Counted from the first letter of the stretch, positions 1 to 9,054 are shown. The stretch is 64,000 nt of DNA from Clostridiales bacterium (GCA_017569285.1 CP069419.1:496001-560000); one strand, 5' to 3'. The notes: generated from the sequence alone by a model not told the origin. Translations and numbers: made by a program.

Positions 1-1890
1 CAGCTGGGTCACCACCCGCGCGCGGTTTCCGAATCCGGCGCTGATCCCGCTGTACTGATGCTGGGTACCGTCCGGTTCCACTTCAAACAGTCCGTTGTTG
101 TAGGTGCAAATCCACAGGTGGTCATCCGAATCCGTGATCATGCAGCGGATCCGGGATTCTTTCATCTGTTCCGTCAGTTCGTTTGTGACCCGGTTCCGGC
201 AAGCGGCATCCACCGCGTCCAGTCCCTTGTCCGTTCCGAAATAATAGGTGCCCTGCCAAAGGGCCGTTGTATTCACCACCCGGTTGTCCATGCCAACTGT
301 GGTATATATATCCCGAAAATCGGACGGAGCCAGCCGCAGCAGGCCCAGCCGGGAGGACGTAAACCACAGGTTGCCCTGGTAATCCTCCATCACTTTGTCA
401 ATGGAATTGTTGAATTTGTTGGTATTGACCCGGTCAAACGTACCGTCCTGCCGGATCACTCCGACGCCGTTGTCCGCGGTGATCAGCAGCTCCCCGGTGT
501 CCATCCGGTCGATATCCTTGATGCTTTCCAGCGTTCCGGTGGAAAGCACGCCGATTTCGTCAAACCAGCCCCGGCTGATGTCAAATTCATAAATCTCATG
601 TCCGGTTGTTGCGGCCATCAGGTGTCCGTTTGTGTCAAACTCGCAGCTCTTGAACACGGTCTTCCCATCCGTCATCTGGCGGGAGGAAAGCACCGTCCCG
701 CCCTGCAGCAGGTACAGCGTGCCGCCGGATGTCACCGTGGCGACATGGCCTTCCCGGTCCGCGTCCATGTCGTCAGCATAGTAGATCTCCGCCAGCGTGT
801 TCACCTGTCGCAGGCCGTAATTCATGGTCAGCACCTGCATGCTGCTCGTTGTACCGATATAGTAGTATCCGTCCGAACTGCAGACTATATCCCGCACGGA
901 ATTGCTCGGAAGCCCGCTGGCCTGGTCAATCACATTCACAATCTGCTCGTTGATCGCGATGGACAGCCCGTTGTCATTGGTCCCGATCCACAGCCGGCCT
1001 TCCTCATCCACATACAGGGTATTCACATTTCGAACCGACTCATAGTCCATCCAGCGGAATTCCCGCCCGTTGTAGCGGTACAGTCCGGCATAGGTACCGA
1101 TCCACAGGATGCCGTCATTGGTCTGCGCGATATCGTTCGCTTCTCCGCAGGGCAGTCCGTTTGTGCTGGAATAGATGGTCTGTACGTAATCGTTGAAATC
1201 GGTCTTTTCCGTCTCTGCCCGGACCGGCGCGGGAACCGCTGCCGCACAGATCCCGGCTGCCAGCAGCAGGGCAAGCGTTTTCGCGGCTTGGGTTGTATTA
1301 CCGTCCGTCTTCCGCCGGATCACCTTGATCTCCCGGAGCATCCGGCGGATTCTCGGGATTTTGGAAATGCACACCGCAATATACAGCAGCAGCATAATCA
1401 GCAGCTTGTCCAGCATTTCCACATACAGCTGCCCGGTAGACAGGCATAGTACATACGGCAGCGAGAGCTCCTGCATGTATCCGATCACTGCATCGCCCCA
1501 GATGTTGCCGGTACTGCCGTTATTCATAAAATAGTTCAGCGGGACGCAGGCAGCCGTACACGCAAGCGCCATGATACCGCCCACCGTCATGATGCCGAAC
1601 AGGTCGTCCATCTTTTTCCGGTGGGCTGCAATGCCGACGATCACAGCGATCAGGATGCTGATGATTCCGTAAATCCAGTTGTGTCCGAATGTTACATAGT
1701 ATATTAGGTTGGATGTCAGGCCGAGCACCGCGCCGCACAGCGGGCCGGCAACATAGGCGTACAGCACGGTTCCGATGGCGTCCAGCCATACCGGAAGGGC
1801 CAGGTGGGTGGAAAGCATCCGCCCGCCGTAATTCATCAGCAGGCAGAGCACAACCCATACACAGAACAGGGGAAATTTATATTTTTTCAT
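1..1890 (-). CDS. Membrane sensor: ECF-S-like N-terminal domain plus two-component-regulator propeller repeats (3' end outside window)
   Basis: The frame is open from an ATG at 1890 to the window edge, so at least 630 residues are present and the C-terminus is missing. Residues 1 to about 190 are hydrophobic, with several membrane spans that resemble the substrate-binding (S) component of ECF vitamin transporters. A further membrane segment lies near residues 216-247. From about residue 255 the protein has repeated short blocks such as DGILWIGTYAGLYRY and EGRLWIGTNDNGLS, which are Reg_prop blades of an extracytoplasmic beta-propeller. Family knowledge says such sensors end in a GGDEF, kinase or DNA-binding domain; which one is not visible. 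A GGAGGG Shine-Dalgarno precedes the ATG, 15 nt after the stop of the solute-binding protein gene, so the two are probably co-transcribed and may act together in ligand sensing (inference). Confidence 0.75.
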   Translation of the reverse strand, partial: MKKYKFPLFCVWVVLCLLMNYGGRMLSTHLALPVWLDAIGTVLYAYVAGPLCGAVLGLTSNLIYYVTFGHNWIYGIISILIAVIVGIAAHRKKMDDLFGIMTVGGIMALACTAACVPLNYFMNNGSTGNIWGDAVIGYMQELSLPYVLCLSTGQLYVEMLDKLLIMLLLYIAVCISKIPRIRRMLREIKVIRRKTDGNTTQAAKTLALLLAAGICAAAVPAPVRAETEKTDFNDYVQTIYSSTNGLPCGEANDIAQTNDGILWIGTYAGLYRYNGREFRWMDYESVRNVNTLYVDEEGRLWIGTNDNGLSIAINEQIVNVIDQASGLPSNSVRDIVCSSDGYYYIGTTSSMQVLTMNYGLRQVNTLAEIYYADDMDADREGHVATVTSGGTLYLLQGGTVLSSRQMTDGKTVFKSCEFDTNGHLMAATTGHEIYEFDISRGWFDEIGVLSTGTLESIKDIDRMDTGELLITADNGVGVIRQDGTFDRVNTNKFNNSIDKVMEDYQGNLWFTSSRLGLLRLAPSDFRDIYTTVGMDNRVVNTTALWQGTYYFGTDKGLDAVDAACRNRVTNELTEQMKESRIRCMITDSDDHLWICTYNNGLFEVEPDGTQHQYSGISAGFGNRARVVTQL

Positions 1891-1905
1891 GCCTGTTCCC
1901 TCCGC

Positions 1906-2832
1906 TTACATTCCAAGTTCGCGTACACGTTCCCGGGCTTCCGCGATCCACTCATCATACAGCTGGTTTTTCAGCACTTCGTCAATCACGCCGTTTACGA
2001 AGGCGATCAGCTCATATTCCCCGTTCCGGGCCGCAATCCGGTCACCCAGGTATTCCCGCTGGAGATAGAACTCAACCCCGGGGAGAATCATCAGTCCCTC
2101 CTGCGGATTGTTCGCCAGGTATTCAATCGCGGTTTCCGCATCCGCGGCGCCTGCGTCCGCGGTTCCCCGCGCAACGGCGCTGTATACTTCCTGAACCTGG
2201 GACAGGCGGCGGAATTCTTTGTAAACATATACATTCGCGGCCATCATTGCTTCCTGCAGCGATCCCTGCTGGGCGGCCAGCGTTTTGCCGGCCAGGTCCG
2301 CCACCGATGTGATTTCCGCAGCGTCCTCCGCCCGGATGATAATCACGGTCTTGGGAATATCGGAAAAATAGTACCCTTTGGACATTGTATGGCTGGAGGC
2401 CCGCCCCGGGGTAAAGGAAAGCGCGGAAACGGCAAGGTCACACTGATCGTTGGCAACCGCCGGCAGGACCTCGGTAAATTCCATTTCTTCAATATGAAGT
2501 TCAACGCCCATCCGTTCGGCAATCAGGCGGGCCAGTTCCATGTCCGCGCCCCGGTATTTGTCCTGTCCGTCGAAGCCCGGGTCAATAAACTCCTGGGGCG
2601 GATAATACGGTTCCGTCGCCACCCGCAGGACGCCCCGCTCGCGGATCCGGGCCAGTACACCAGAAGCATCCTCCGGAATCCCGCCGCTCACATCCATGGA
2701 GCTGTCCACAAAGTTCCATTCATTCACGGTATAGATATTTTCACATGTTCCGGAAACAATACCGCCGCAAAAGCACAAAACAGCTGCCGCGAGCAGGATT
2801 GCGGATACTTGTTTTATTCTCGTCTTCTTCAT
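1906..2832 (-). CDS. Extracellular solute-binding protein, family 3 (SBP_bac_3)
   Basis: A 308-residue protein with an N-terminal signal-like helix containing Cys residues near position 20 but no clear lipobox. The mature part is a type-3 periplasmic binding fold: RERGVLRVATEPYYPPQEF opens lobe 1, and a YRGADMELARLIAERMGVE segment follows, which is typical of polar amino-acid binding proteins. The family delivers ligands to ABC importers or to sensor kinases. No ABC permease or ATPase lies next to it. Instead the next gene downstream in the operon is a propeller sensor, so a sensory role is possible (inference). The start is preceded by GGGGTGA. A plausible promoter lies at 2893-2921. Confidence 0.85.
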   Translation of the reverse strand: MKKTRIKQVSAILLAAAVLCFCGGIVSGTCENIYTVNEWNFVDSSMDVSGGIPEDASGVLARIRERGVLRVATEPYYPPQEFIDPGFDGQDKYRGADMELARLIAERMGVELHIEEMEFTEVLPAVANDQCDLAVSALSFTPGRASSHTMSKGYYFSDIPKTVIIIRAEDAAEITSVADLAGKTLAAQQGSLQEAMMAANVYVYKEFRRLSQVQEVYSAVARGTADAGAADAETAIEYLANNPQEGLMILPGVEFYLQREYLGDRIAARNGEYELIAFVNGVIDEVLKNQLYDEWIAEARERVRELGM

Positions 2833-2892
2833 GGATGAATCACCCCAAAGAATTCAATTGTTACATGGCGAAAGTGAAATGGTGACATGAGC

Positions 2893-2921
2893 ATGATATC
2901 ATATTCAATATAGACTGTCTA
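2893..2921 (-). promoter_or_regulatory. Putative sigma-A promoter of the solute-binding protein operon
   Basis: On the minus strand TAGACA (2916-2921) and TATCAT (2893-2898) are separated by 17 bp, about 60 bp upstream of the ATG at 2832. The -35 is a one-mismatch TTGACA. The region 2833-3154 has no gene and holds this promoter and the one at 3081-3109. Confidence 0.4.
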
Positions 2922-3080
2922 TGGATGCAAACGTTTCCGCTTTGAAAAATTATTAATATTTAGCTTTTATCTGCAGCATCTGCGGCGGATTCGCCCTCTG
3001 CTTTCCGGACCGAAGTCTGTTTTATTGTCCGGTTTGCCCGGTGCATTCTGATCTCTGTATAGGCAGGTAAATAGTTTTTA

Positions 3081-3109
3081 TTGATTCCGGAATGATTTTC
3101 GGTTATGAT
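3081..3109 (+). promoter_or_regulatory. Putative sigma-A promoter of the small secreted protein
   Basis: TTGATT (3081-3086) and TATGAT (3104-3109) are separated by 17 bp, 45 bp upstream of the ATG at 3155. Confidence 0.6.
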
Positions 3110-3154
3110 ACGTTATATGGTTGAACGCAACACCCCCCAAGGGAGGCTTTCCGG

Positions 3155-3601
3155 ATGAAGAAATGGTTTGCTCTGCTGCTCACGGTCCTGCTGGCCGCGG
3201 TGACTGTTCTTGCCAGTGCCGATACAGTATCCTGTTCGGCCGGCGGTTTCTCGCTGACCCTGCCGGACAGTTTTTCAAAGGTATCCAGGTCATCCGCGGA
3301 TGATCCGGACCTTGAGCTTCATTATTCCGACGGTTCGGTCGATATGGCAGTCTATGTCTCCTATGCCGGGTCCGACAATTCGTTCCAGGTGCTTACCGGA
3401 TCTGAAGAAGAATCCGGCCGTGTCAAAATCAACGGAGTCCGCATGAACTATGCCCGCGGTTCGGACAGCCAGGGCCCCTGGATGGTATACTCCTGGGTTG
3501 CCTCCGGAAATGCGGTCAATATCTATTTCATCTGGTATGGGGATGACGCCGCTGCCCTGGAACTCATCGATTCCATTATGAATTCCATTTCCTTCAGCTG
3601 A
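3155..3601 (+). CDS. Small secreted protein of unknown function
   Basis: A 148-residue protein with a clear signal peptide (MKKWFALLLTVLLAAVTVLA then SAD, probable cleavage near residue 22). The mature part of about 125 residues has alternating beta-strand-like segments, with aromatic-rich stretches such as WMVYSWVASGNAVNIYFIWY near the C-terminus. It resembles in layout small exported proteins that test whether a short transcript-level variable exceeds a threshold, but I recognise no named family. GGAGG lies 9 nt before the start, a promoter is at 3081-3109 and a perfect terminator follows at 3611-3641, so this is a single-gene unit. Confidence 0.8.
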   Translation: MKKWFALLLTVLLAAVTVLASADTVSCSAGGFSLTLPDSFSKVSRSSADDPDLELHYSDGSVDMAVYVSYAGSDNSFQVLTGSEEESGRVKINGVRMNYARGSDSQGPWMVYSWVASGNAVNIYFIWYGDDAAALELIDSIMNSISFS

Positions 3602-3610
3602 TATACACAG

Positions 3611-3641
3611 AAAAGGGTGGAGGCGCTGCCTCCACCCTTTT
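3611..3641. terminator. Bidirectional intrinsic terminator
   Basis: A perfect 14-bp stem (3611-3624 with 3628-3641) has a 3-nt loop and is flanked by AAAA on the left and TTTT on the right. It can therefore end both the plus-strand small gene (stop 3601) and the minus-strand apt gene (stop 3653). Confidence 0.9.
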
Positions 3642-3652
3642 GTTATGCCTGT

Positions 3653-4180
3653 TTATTTGCCCGGATATACAATCAGGGACTGCACGTCGTATCCGGCCAG
3701 CTTTTTCCGGCCTTCCAGCCCGGCCAGTTCCATCACGAAAACCATGCGCACAATCTGTCCGCCCAGCTTTTCCACCAGCTTGGCCGCCGCTTCCGCGGAT
3801 CCGCCGGTGGCGATCAGGTCATCCACAATAACCACCTTCTGGCCCGGCTGGATGGCATCCTTGTGCATTTCCACTTCGGCCTGTCCGTATTCCAGGTCAT
3901 ATTTCTGGCTCACGGTTTCGCGGGGCAGCTTTCCCTTTTTGCGGACCGGCACAAAGCCCTTTCCGCGCAGGTACGCAACCGGTACGCCGAAGATGAATCC
4001 GCGGGATTCCGGCCCGATCACCAGGTCAAAATCCACGTCCTCCAGCAGGCCGGCCAGCCCGTCCACCGCCAGCTTCAGTCCATCCGGATCCTGAATCACC
4101 GAAGTAATATCCCGGAACATAATTCCCGGTTCCGGGAAATCCGGTATTGTCACCACATAATCTTCCAGTTTTTTGCTCAT
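3653..4180 (-). CDS. apt: Adenine phosphoribosyltransferase
   Basis: A 175-residue cytoplasmic enzyme that converts adenine and PRPP to AMP (purine salvage). The N-terminal segment YVVTIPDFPEPGIMFRDIT is characteristic of bacterial Apt. The PRPP-binding loop is KVVIVDDLIATGGSA near residues 115-129, with the two adjacent Asp residues of type I phosphoribosyltransferases. Length matches the family. It is a monocistronic unit with its own promoter (4237-4266) and terminator (3611-3641), divergent from the thymidine kinase gene. Confidence 0.97.
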   Translation of the reverse strand: MSKKLEDYVVTIPDFPEPGIMFRDITSVIQDPDGLKLAVDGLAGLLEDVDFDLVIGPESRGFIFGVPVAYLRGKGFVPVRKKGKLPRETVSQKYDLEYGQAEVEMHKDAIQPGQKVVIVDDLIATGGSAEAAAKLVEKLGGQIVRMVFVMELAGLEGRKKLAGYDVQSLIVYPGK

Positions 4181-4236
4181 GGTATGTCCCTCCGTCCTTG
4201 TGGGAAAGCGCCTTCCGGCCGCCTTGTTCTGTGCAG

Positions 4237-4266
4237 ATCATACCATTGAAATCCCTTTTCCGTCAA
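4237..4266 (-). promoter_or_regulatory. Putative sigma-A promoter of apt
   Basis: On the minus strand TTGACG (4261-4266) and TATGAT (4237-4242) are separated by 18 bp, about 55 bp upstream of the apt ATG. Confidence 0.65.
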
Positions 4267-4300
4267 GCTGTTCCGTCCGGTTTTCGAAAGGCATGTCCCC

Positions 4301-4329
4301 TTGAAAACAGGTCCCGCTTCATATATAAT
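4301..4329 (+). promoter_or_regulatory. Putative sigma-A promoter of tdk
   Basis: TTGAAA (4301-4306) and a consensus TATAAT (4324-4329) are separated by 17 bp, 36 bp upstream of the tdk ATG. Confidence 0.75.
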
Positions 4330-4365
4330 TTCAGCAGGAAAATATCCGGATAAAGGGGCAGGAAT

Positions 4366-4926
4366 ATGGCTAAGCTTTTCTTTCGTTATGGCGCAATGGG
4401 GTCATCCAAAACCGCCAACGCCATCATGGTCCAGTATAATTACCAGGAGCGCGGCCAGAAGGCGCTCATGGTCAAGCCGAAAATCGATACGCGGGACGGG
4501 GCGCGCGTGGTAGCCTCCCGTTCCGGCCTGACCACGCCGTGCATCTTCATGGAAGAGCTCACGGATGAAGTGGCGAAGGAATACGACTGCATCCTCGTGG
4601 ACGAAGCCCAGTTCCTCACCAAAGCCCAGGTGGAGCTCCTGGTGTATATTGTCGATGTACTGCACATTCCCGTCATCGCCTACGGTCTCCGGGCGGACTT
4701 CCGCGGCAACCTGTTTGAAGGTTCCCAGTGGCTGCTGGCCTGGGCGGACAGTATTGAGGAAATCAAAACCGTCTGCTGGTGCGGGAAAAAGGCCACCTTC
4801 AACGCCCGGGTGCAAAACGGAAAAGTCATCAAGGCCGGCGATCAGATCATGCTCGGCGGCAACGAAAGCTATACCGCCCTGTGCCGGAAGCACTGGGCGG
4901 AAGGAAAGCTCGGGCCGGATGCCTGA
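4366..4926 (+). CDS. tdk: Thymidine kinase (type II)
   Basis: A 186-residue cytoplasmic kinase that phosphorylates thymidine to dTMP with ATP (pyrimidine salvage). The P-loop is the variant GAMGSSKTANA near residues 9-19. Walker B is YDCILVDEAQFL near residue 70. The C-terminal lasso and zinc site are indicated by CWCGKK and the later CRKHW. Length matches the type II family. It starts after GGGGCAGGA, has its own promoter and a strong terminator (4953-4987), and is therefore a single-gene unit. Confidence 0.95.
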   Translation: MAKLFFRYGAMGSSKTANAIMVQYNYQERGQKALMVKPKIDTRDGARVVASRSGLTTPCIFMEELTDEVAKEYDCILVDEAQFLTKAQVELLVYIVDVLHIPVIAYGLRADFRGNLFEGSQWLLAWADSIEEIKTVCWCGKKATFNARVQNGKVIKAGDQIMLGGNESYTALCRKHWAEGKLGPDA

Positions 4927-4952
4927 TCTCATGCAACCGGACCGCAAAACGA

Positions 4953-4987
4953 AAGCAGGCGCCTGAACAGCGCCTGCTTCCTTTTTT
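4953..4987 (+). terminator. Intrinsic terminator of tdk
   Basis: A perfect 10-bp GC-rich stem (4953-4962 with 4970-4979) with a 7-nt loop is followed by CC and six T residues. Confidence 0.92.
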
Positions 4988-5005
4988 ATTCGAAACTCCT
5001 GCGGC

Positions 5006-7006
5006 TTATTTCTTTCTGAAAACCGGAATCTCATCGATCGGCGCGTTCACGTGGATTGTGCATCCGCCCTGCACCGTCTCCCCGGTATTGACGTTCTCCC
5101 ATGTGCCCTCCGGCAGGTAAACGTCCCGTTCAAACGCGTTCAGATACAGGATGGGCGCCACCAGGTAATCCGGTCCGAACATATACTGGTCCTGGATCTC
5201 CCAGCACTTCGCATCCTCCGGGAATTCGTAGAACATCGTGCGGATCAGGGGAGATCCGTTTTCATGCGCTTCCCGGTACAGCGCCTTGATGTAGTCATGC
5301 ATCGCGATGCGGATATCGTAGTACTTCCGCATGATCCGGTAGTTTTCTTCCCCGTAGCTCCACAGCTCGTTGGGCTGGCCGGTATGCAGGTATCCGCCGC
5401 CCCAGTCGCGGTCATCCAGCGGCGGAATGTCGTACGGGCCGCGGTCGCCGTGCATCCGCAGCACCGCGGAGTATACGGCAAACTGGTACCAGCGGATCAG
5501 CAGCTGGCGGAAATCCGGATCATTCACGTCATCCGTCATGAATCCGCCGATATCCGTTGTCCACCACGGAATGCCCGCCAGGCCCATGTTCAGTCCGGCC
5601 TGCAGCTGTTCGCGGAAGCTTTCGAAGGTGCTCGGTACGTCGCCGCTCCAGATCACATTGCCGTATTTCTGGCTGCCGGCCCAGCCGCAGCGCAGCAGGT
5701 TCACCGGCGTTCCGGCTTTTTCTTCCTTCATCGACTCAAAGAACGCCCGGGAGAACATCTGCGGATACATGTTGCTGCAGCTCAGCGCAGGTCCGGCGCA
5801 GTAGCGGTAGTTCTCAAAGTCATATACCCCGTAGTCCGGTTCGGAGTTGTCCAGCCAGAACCCGTCGATTCCGAAGTCGTAATAGTTCTTTCTGCATACT
5901 TCCCAGATATACTTCCGGGTTTCCGGGTTGAACGGGTCAATCTCCACGCAGTCGCCCTGGTAATCGTATGTCTGGGCTGCGCCGCGCTCCGTGCGGATCA
6001 GCAGTCCCTGCTCCATCATCGGGCCGAAATTCTCGCTCTTCCGGTCCACACTGGGCCATACGGAAACGATCACCCGGATTCCCATGCTGTGCAGCTCATC
6101 CACCATGGCTTTGGGATCCGGCCAGTAGGTCTTGTCAAACTTCCAGTCACCCTGCAGCGTCCAGTGGAAGAAGTCGATCACAATCTGGTCGATATGGATG
6201 CCTTCCTTCTGGTACTGCCGTGCTACCGTCAGCACTTCCTCCTGGGTGCGGTAACGCAGTTTGCACTGCCACAGGCCCATCAGGTTTTCCGGGAATTCAG
6301 GCGCCCGTCCGGTCACGCCGGTATAGTTCCGGAGGATCTCCTTCGGACTGTCCGCGCAGGTAATCCAGTAATCCATCTGGCGGGTGCTCCGGGCAATCCA
6401 TTCCGTGCGGTTGTTGGCAAATGTCACGCTGCCAACGGCTGGATTGTTCCACAGCAGGCCGTAGCCCAGGCTGCTGACCATGAACGGTACGGAAATCTGG
6501 CTGTTCCGCTGGGCCAGCTCAATCAGGCTGCCCTTCAGGTTCATCTCCGGCTGCTGGTACTGGCCCATGCCGAAGATCTTCTCCCCGTCATTGGCGTCAA
6601 ACCGGACGGTCAGCTGGTATTCGCTGCCGCCGATGCATCCCTTCCATTCTCGGTTCACGATTTTCAGGCACCGGCTCCCGCGGGAAATCGTTCCACCGTA
6701 GGAGCGGTAGTATTCACGCAGGATCAGCGCGCCGTCCCGGAAAAAGCTGATCACTCCCGCAAAATTCACGGTGGCTGTCAGCCGTCCGTTCCGGATCTGC
6801 GCGCACGGGGTGCCGTCAGTATCCTTGCCGGTCTGCACCTCGCAGGTCGTTTCTTCCAGTGTTTCCGTCAGGGCCCAGTCATTCCCGGTCCATCCGTCGT
6901 ACATCACCGCGCGCACCCGCAGGCTGTCACGGCCCCATCCTTCAATCCGCAGGGTTTCACCCGCCCGCCGCGCAATCAGCGCGTTCTTTTCCGTAATAAA
7001 CTGCAT
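5006..7006 (-). CDS. Glycoside hydrolase family 31 (alpha-glucosidase/alpha-xylosidase type)
   Basis: A 666-residue enzyme without a signal peptide, so probably cytoplasmic. The N-terminal 240 residues form the GH31 beta-sandwich (galactose-mutarotase-like). The catalytic barrel follows from about residue 240. The nucleophile is D386 in GFWLDNSEP and the probable acid/base is D456 in VIWSGDVPSTF. The MHGDRGP motif near 518-524 is also a GH31 hallmark. The family hydrolyses alpha-glucosidic or alpha-xylosidic linkages with retention; the exact substrate cannot be read from the sequence. The gene lies 3 nt downstream of the branching enzyme gene, so both are co-transcribed, which suggests an alpha-glucan or oligosaccharide role. 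Confidence 0.92.
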   Translation of the reverse strand: MQFITEKNALIARRAGETLRIEGWGRDSLRVRAVMYDGWTGNDWALTETLEETTCEVQTGKDTDGTPCAQIRNGRLTATVNFAGVISFFRDGALILREYYRSYGGTISRGSRCLKIVNREWKGCIGGSEYQLTVRFDANDGEKIFGMGQYQQPEMNLKGSLIELAQRNSQISVPFMVSSLGYGLLWNNPAVGSVTFANNRTEWIARSTRQMDYWITCADSPKEILRNYTGVTGRAPEFPENLMGLWQCKLRYRTQEEVLTVARQYQKEGIHIDQIVIDFFHWTLQGDWKFDKTYWPDPKAMVDELHSMGIRVIVSVWPSVDRKSENFGPMMEQGLLIRTERGAAQTYDYQGDCVEIDPFNPETRKYIWEVCRKNYYDFGIDGFWLDNSEPDYGVYDFENYRYCAGPALSCSNMYPQMFSRAFFESMKEEKAGTPVNLLRCGWAGSQKYGNVIWSGDVPSTFESFREQLQAGLNMGLAGIPWWTTDIGGFMTDDVNDPDFRQLLIRWYQFAVYSAVLRMHGDRGPYDIPPLDDRDWGGGYLHTGQPNELWSYGEENYRIMRKYYDIRIAMHDYIKALYREAHENGSPLIRTMFYEFPEDAKCWEIQDQYMFGPDYLVAPILYLNAFERDVYLPEGTWENVNTGETVQGGCTIHVNAPIDEIPVFRKK

Positions 7007-7009
7007 CCC

Positions 7010-9037
7010 TTAATCCTCCGTCTTTTCAAGCACCATGGCCGTCCGGCAGGGGCTGTAAACGTCAAAGCCCAGTCCGCGCCCTTCCGTATACCCGGTGTGG
7101 TAGATATAATCGTGGTCAATGATTCCGGGACCGCCGAAGCGTTTCTCATCGCTGCTCAGGATCACCCGGTAGCTTCCTTCACCCACGGTATGCGCGTGCA
7201 GGAAGAAATGCGTTTCGGAATAGGAATTGTGGAAGTTGAATACAAACAGCAGTTTTCCGCGGCTGAAGGTGATGATCTTCCGTTCCGGGTCAATCCAAAG
7301 GCTCACGGCGTTCGGATCATCCAGCAGGTTGTGTTCCCGGGCCATGTGGATCATGGCGGCATCAAATTCATTCAGCCACTCGTATTTCAGGTTCGGGTTG
7401 TCCACCAGTGACCACTGCCGCCGGCAGTACTTGTAGCTCCATCCGTTCCCTTCCCGCGGGAAATCGATCCATTCCGGATGGCCGAACTCATTGCCCATAA
7501 AGTTCAGGTATCCGTTTCCGCCCAGGCTCATCGTATACAGCCGGATGATCTTGTGCAGCTCGATGGCCCGGTCCATGGTCAGGGTATGGTAATCCTTGTT
7601 CATGCCGGTATACATCTCGGCATCCGCCATCCGGAAGATGATCGTCTTGTCCCCGACCAGTGCCTGGTCATGGCTTTCGCAGTAGCCGATCACCTTTTCC
7701 TGGGGCCGCCGCGTGGTCATCTCATGCCACAGGGCGTTCATGTTCCAGTCTTCATCCCGGGTATCCTTCAGCAGCTTGATCCAGTAGTCCGGCTCTCCCA
7801 TCGCCAGGCGGTAATCAAACCCGATTCCGCCCTCCGCAATCGGCAGGCACATGCCGGGCATTCCGCTCATGTCCTCCGCCACCGTCAGGGCGTTCGGGTT
7901 CACCTCATGAATCAGTTCATTGGCCAGCTGCAGGTAGTTCAGCGCCTGGATATCCGTGTTCATGTTGAAATACATGTCGTAATTCGTAAACGCGGATCCC
8001 AGCCCGTGATCCCGGTAAATCATGCTGGTTACGCCGTCAAACCGGAAACCGTCAAAGTGGTATTCCGTCTGCCAGAATTTCAGGTTGCTCAGCAGGAAAT
8101 GGAGCACCTCAGGGCGGCCGTAATTGAACAGCCTCGTTCCCCATGCGGGATGCCAGCCCTCGCCGCCGCTCAGGAAATACTGTTCGTCCGTACCGTCCTG
8201 CAGCTGCAGCCCTTCCCCGACGTTCGGGCAGGCGTGGCTGTGCACCACGTCCAGCAGCACCCGGATTCCGGCCGCATGCGCCTTGTTGATCAGGTATTTC
8301 AGGTCGTCCGGTTCTCCGTACCAGTGGGACGCAGCAAAGAAGTTCGTCACCTGGTATCCGAAGGAACCGTAGTACGGATGCTCCTGTACTGCCATCAGCT
8401 GGATGGTGTTGTAGCCCAGGTGCAGGATGCGCGGTATCACATTGTCTGCGAATTCCCGGTAGGTACCGATCCCCTCCCGGTCCTGCGCCATGCCGATATG
8501 CGCCTCGTAGATCAGCGGGGCGTCCGGTTTCCGGCGCATAAAGTCCGCGTCCGTCCACGGGTATTCCTCTCCGGGATCCCATACCCGGGTGCACAGCGTA
8601 TGGCTCTTTTCGTCCATGCTCACCCGGGTGCTGTATGCCGGCAGGCGTTCAAATCCGTCCTGTCCTTTCCGGATCCACAGCTTGACGTACTGGCCGTTTT
8701 CCAGGCCGTCCTTCCCGTCCAGCGTGATTTCCCACACGCCGTTCTCCCCGCGCGTCAGCGGATGGCTTTCCCGGTTCCATTCGTTGAAATCGCCGGTTAA
8801 GTACACCTCATCTGCGCCGGGCAGCCATTCGCGGAATACCCAGCCGTCCCCGGTCCGATGAAATCCAAAAAACAGGTGGCCGTTTGCAAATCCGGCGAGC
8901 GTTTCCGCGTCCGGCGCGATCTGCTGCCGTTTTTCCTTAAAACGGTCCATCCGGAGCCCAATATCCCCCGCGTAGGGTTCCAGCCAGGGGTCAATCCGGA
9001 TAATCTCATAGGGAGCGTTCAGTTTCCGGATATCCAT
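7010..9037 (-). CDS. 1,4-alpha-glucan branching enzyme-like GH13 protein
   Basis: A 675-residue protein with a CBM48 (residues about 55-155, GWVFREWLPGADEVYLTGDFN) and a GH13 barrel. Conserved regions are LLDVVHSHA (261-269), GFRFDGVTSM with nucleophile D334, TVAEDMSGMP with acid/base E388, and YCESHDQA with D457. These motifs, including the D(M)SGMP context, match the eukaryote-like branching enzyme group (GH13 subfamily 8) better than E. coli GlgB. The likely reaction is transfer of alpha-1,4 chain ends to 6-OH of glucans in glycogen metabolism. No glgC, glgA or glgP is nearby. It is followed 3 nt later by the GH31 gene. Confidence 0.9.
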   Translation of the reverse strand: MDIRKLNAPYEIIRIDPWLEPYAGDIGLRMDRFKEKRQQIAPDAETLAGFANGHLFFGFHRTGDGWVFREWLPGADEVYLTGDFNEWNRESHPLTRGENGVWEITLDGKDGLENGQYVKLWIRKGQDGFERLPAYSTRVSMDEKSHTLCTRVWDPGEEYPWTDADFMRRKPDAPLIYEAHIGMAQDREGIGTYREFADNVIPRILHLGYNTIQLMAVQEHPYYGSFGYQVTNFFAASHWYGEPDDLKYLINKAHAAGIRVLLDVVHSHACPNVGEGLQLQDGTDEQYFLSGGEGWHPAWGTRLFNYGRPEVLHFLLSNLKFWQTEYHFDGFRFDGVTSMIYRDHGLGSAFTNYDMYFNMNTDIQALNYLQLANELIHEVNPNALTVAEDMSGMPGMCLPIAEGGIGFDYRLAMGEPDYWIKLLKDTRDEDWNMNALWHEMTTRRPQEKVIGYCESHDQALVGDKTIIFRMADAEMYTGMNKDYHTLTMDRAIELHKIIRLYTMSLGGNGYLNFMGNEFGHPEWIDFPREGNGWSYKYCRRQWSLVDNPNLKYEWLNEFDAAMIHMAREHNLLDDPNAVSLWIDPERKIITFSRGKLLFVFNFHNSYSETHFFLHAHTVGEGSYRVILSSDEKRFGGPGIIDHDYIYHTGYTEGRGLGFDVYSPCRTAMVLEKTED

Positions 9038-9054
9038 CTTCCGCCTCCTCGCTC

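Noticed and set aside
58-1449. Plus-strand open frame of 463 codons at the left edge
   Set aside because: The minus strand has an uninterrupted frame with membrane helices and propeller repeats; the plus-strand frame is its shadow.
5051-7411. Long plus-strand open frame of 786 codons
   Set aside because: It is antisense to the GH31 and GH13 genes, and these have full catalytic motifs. The open frame results from GC-rich codon use.
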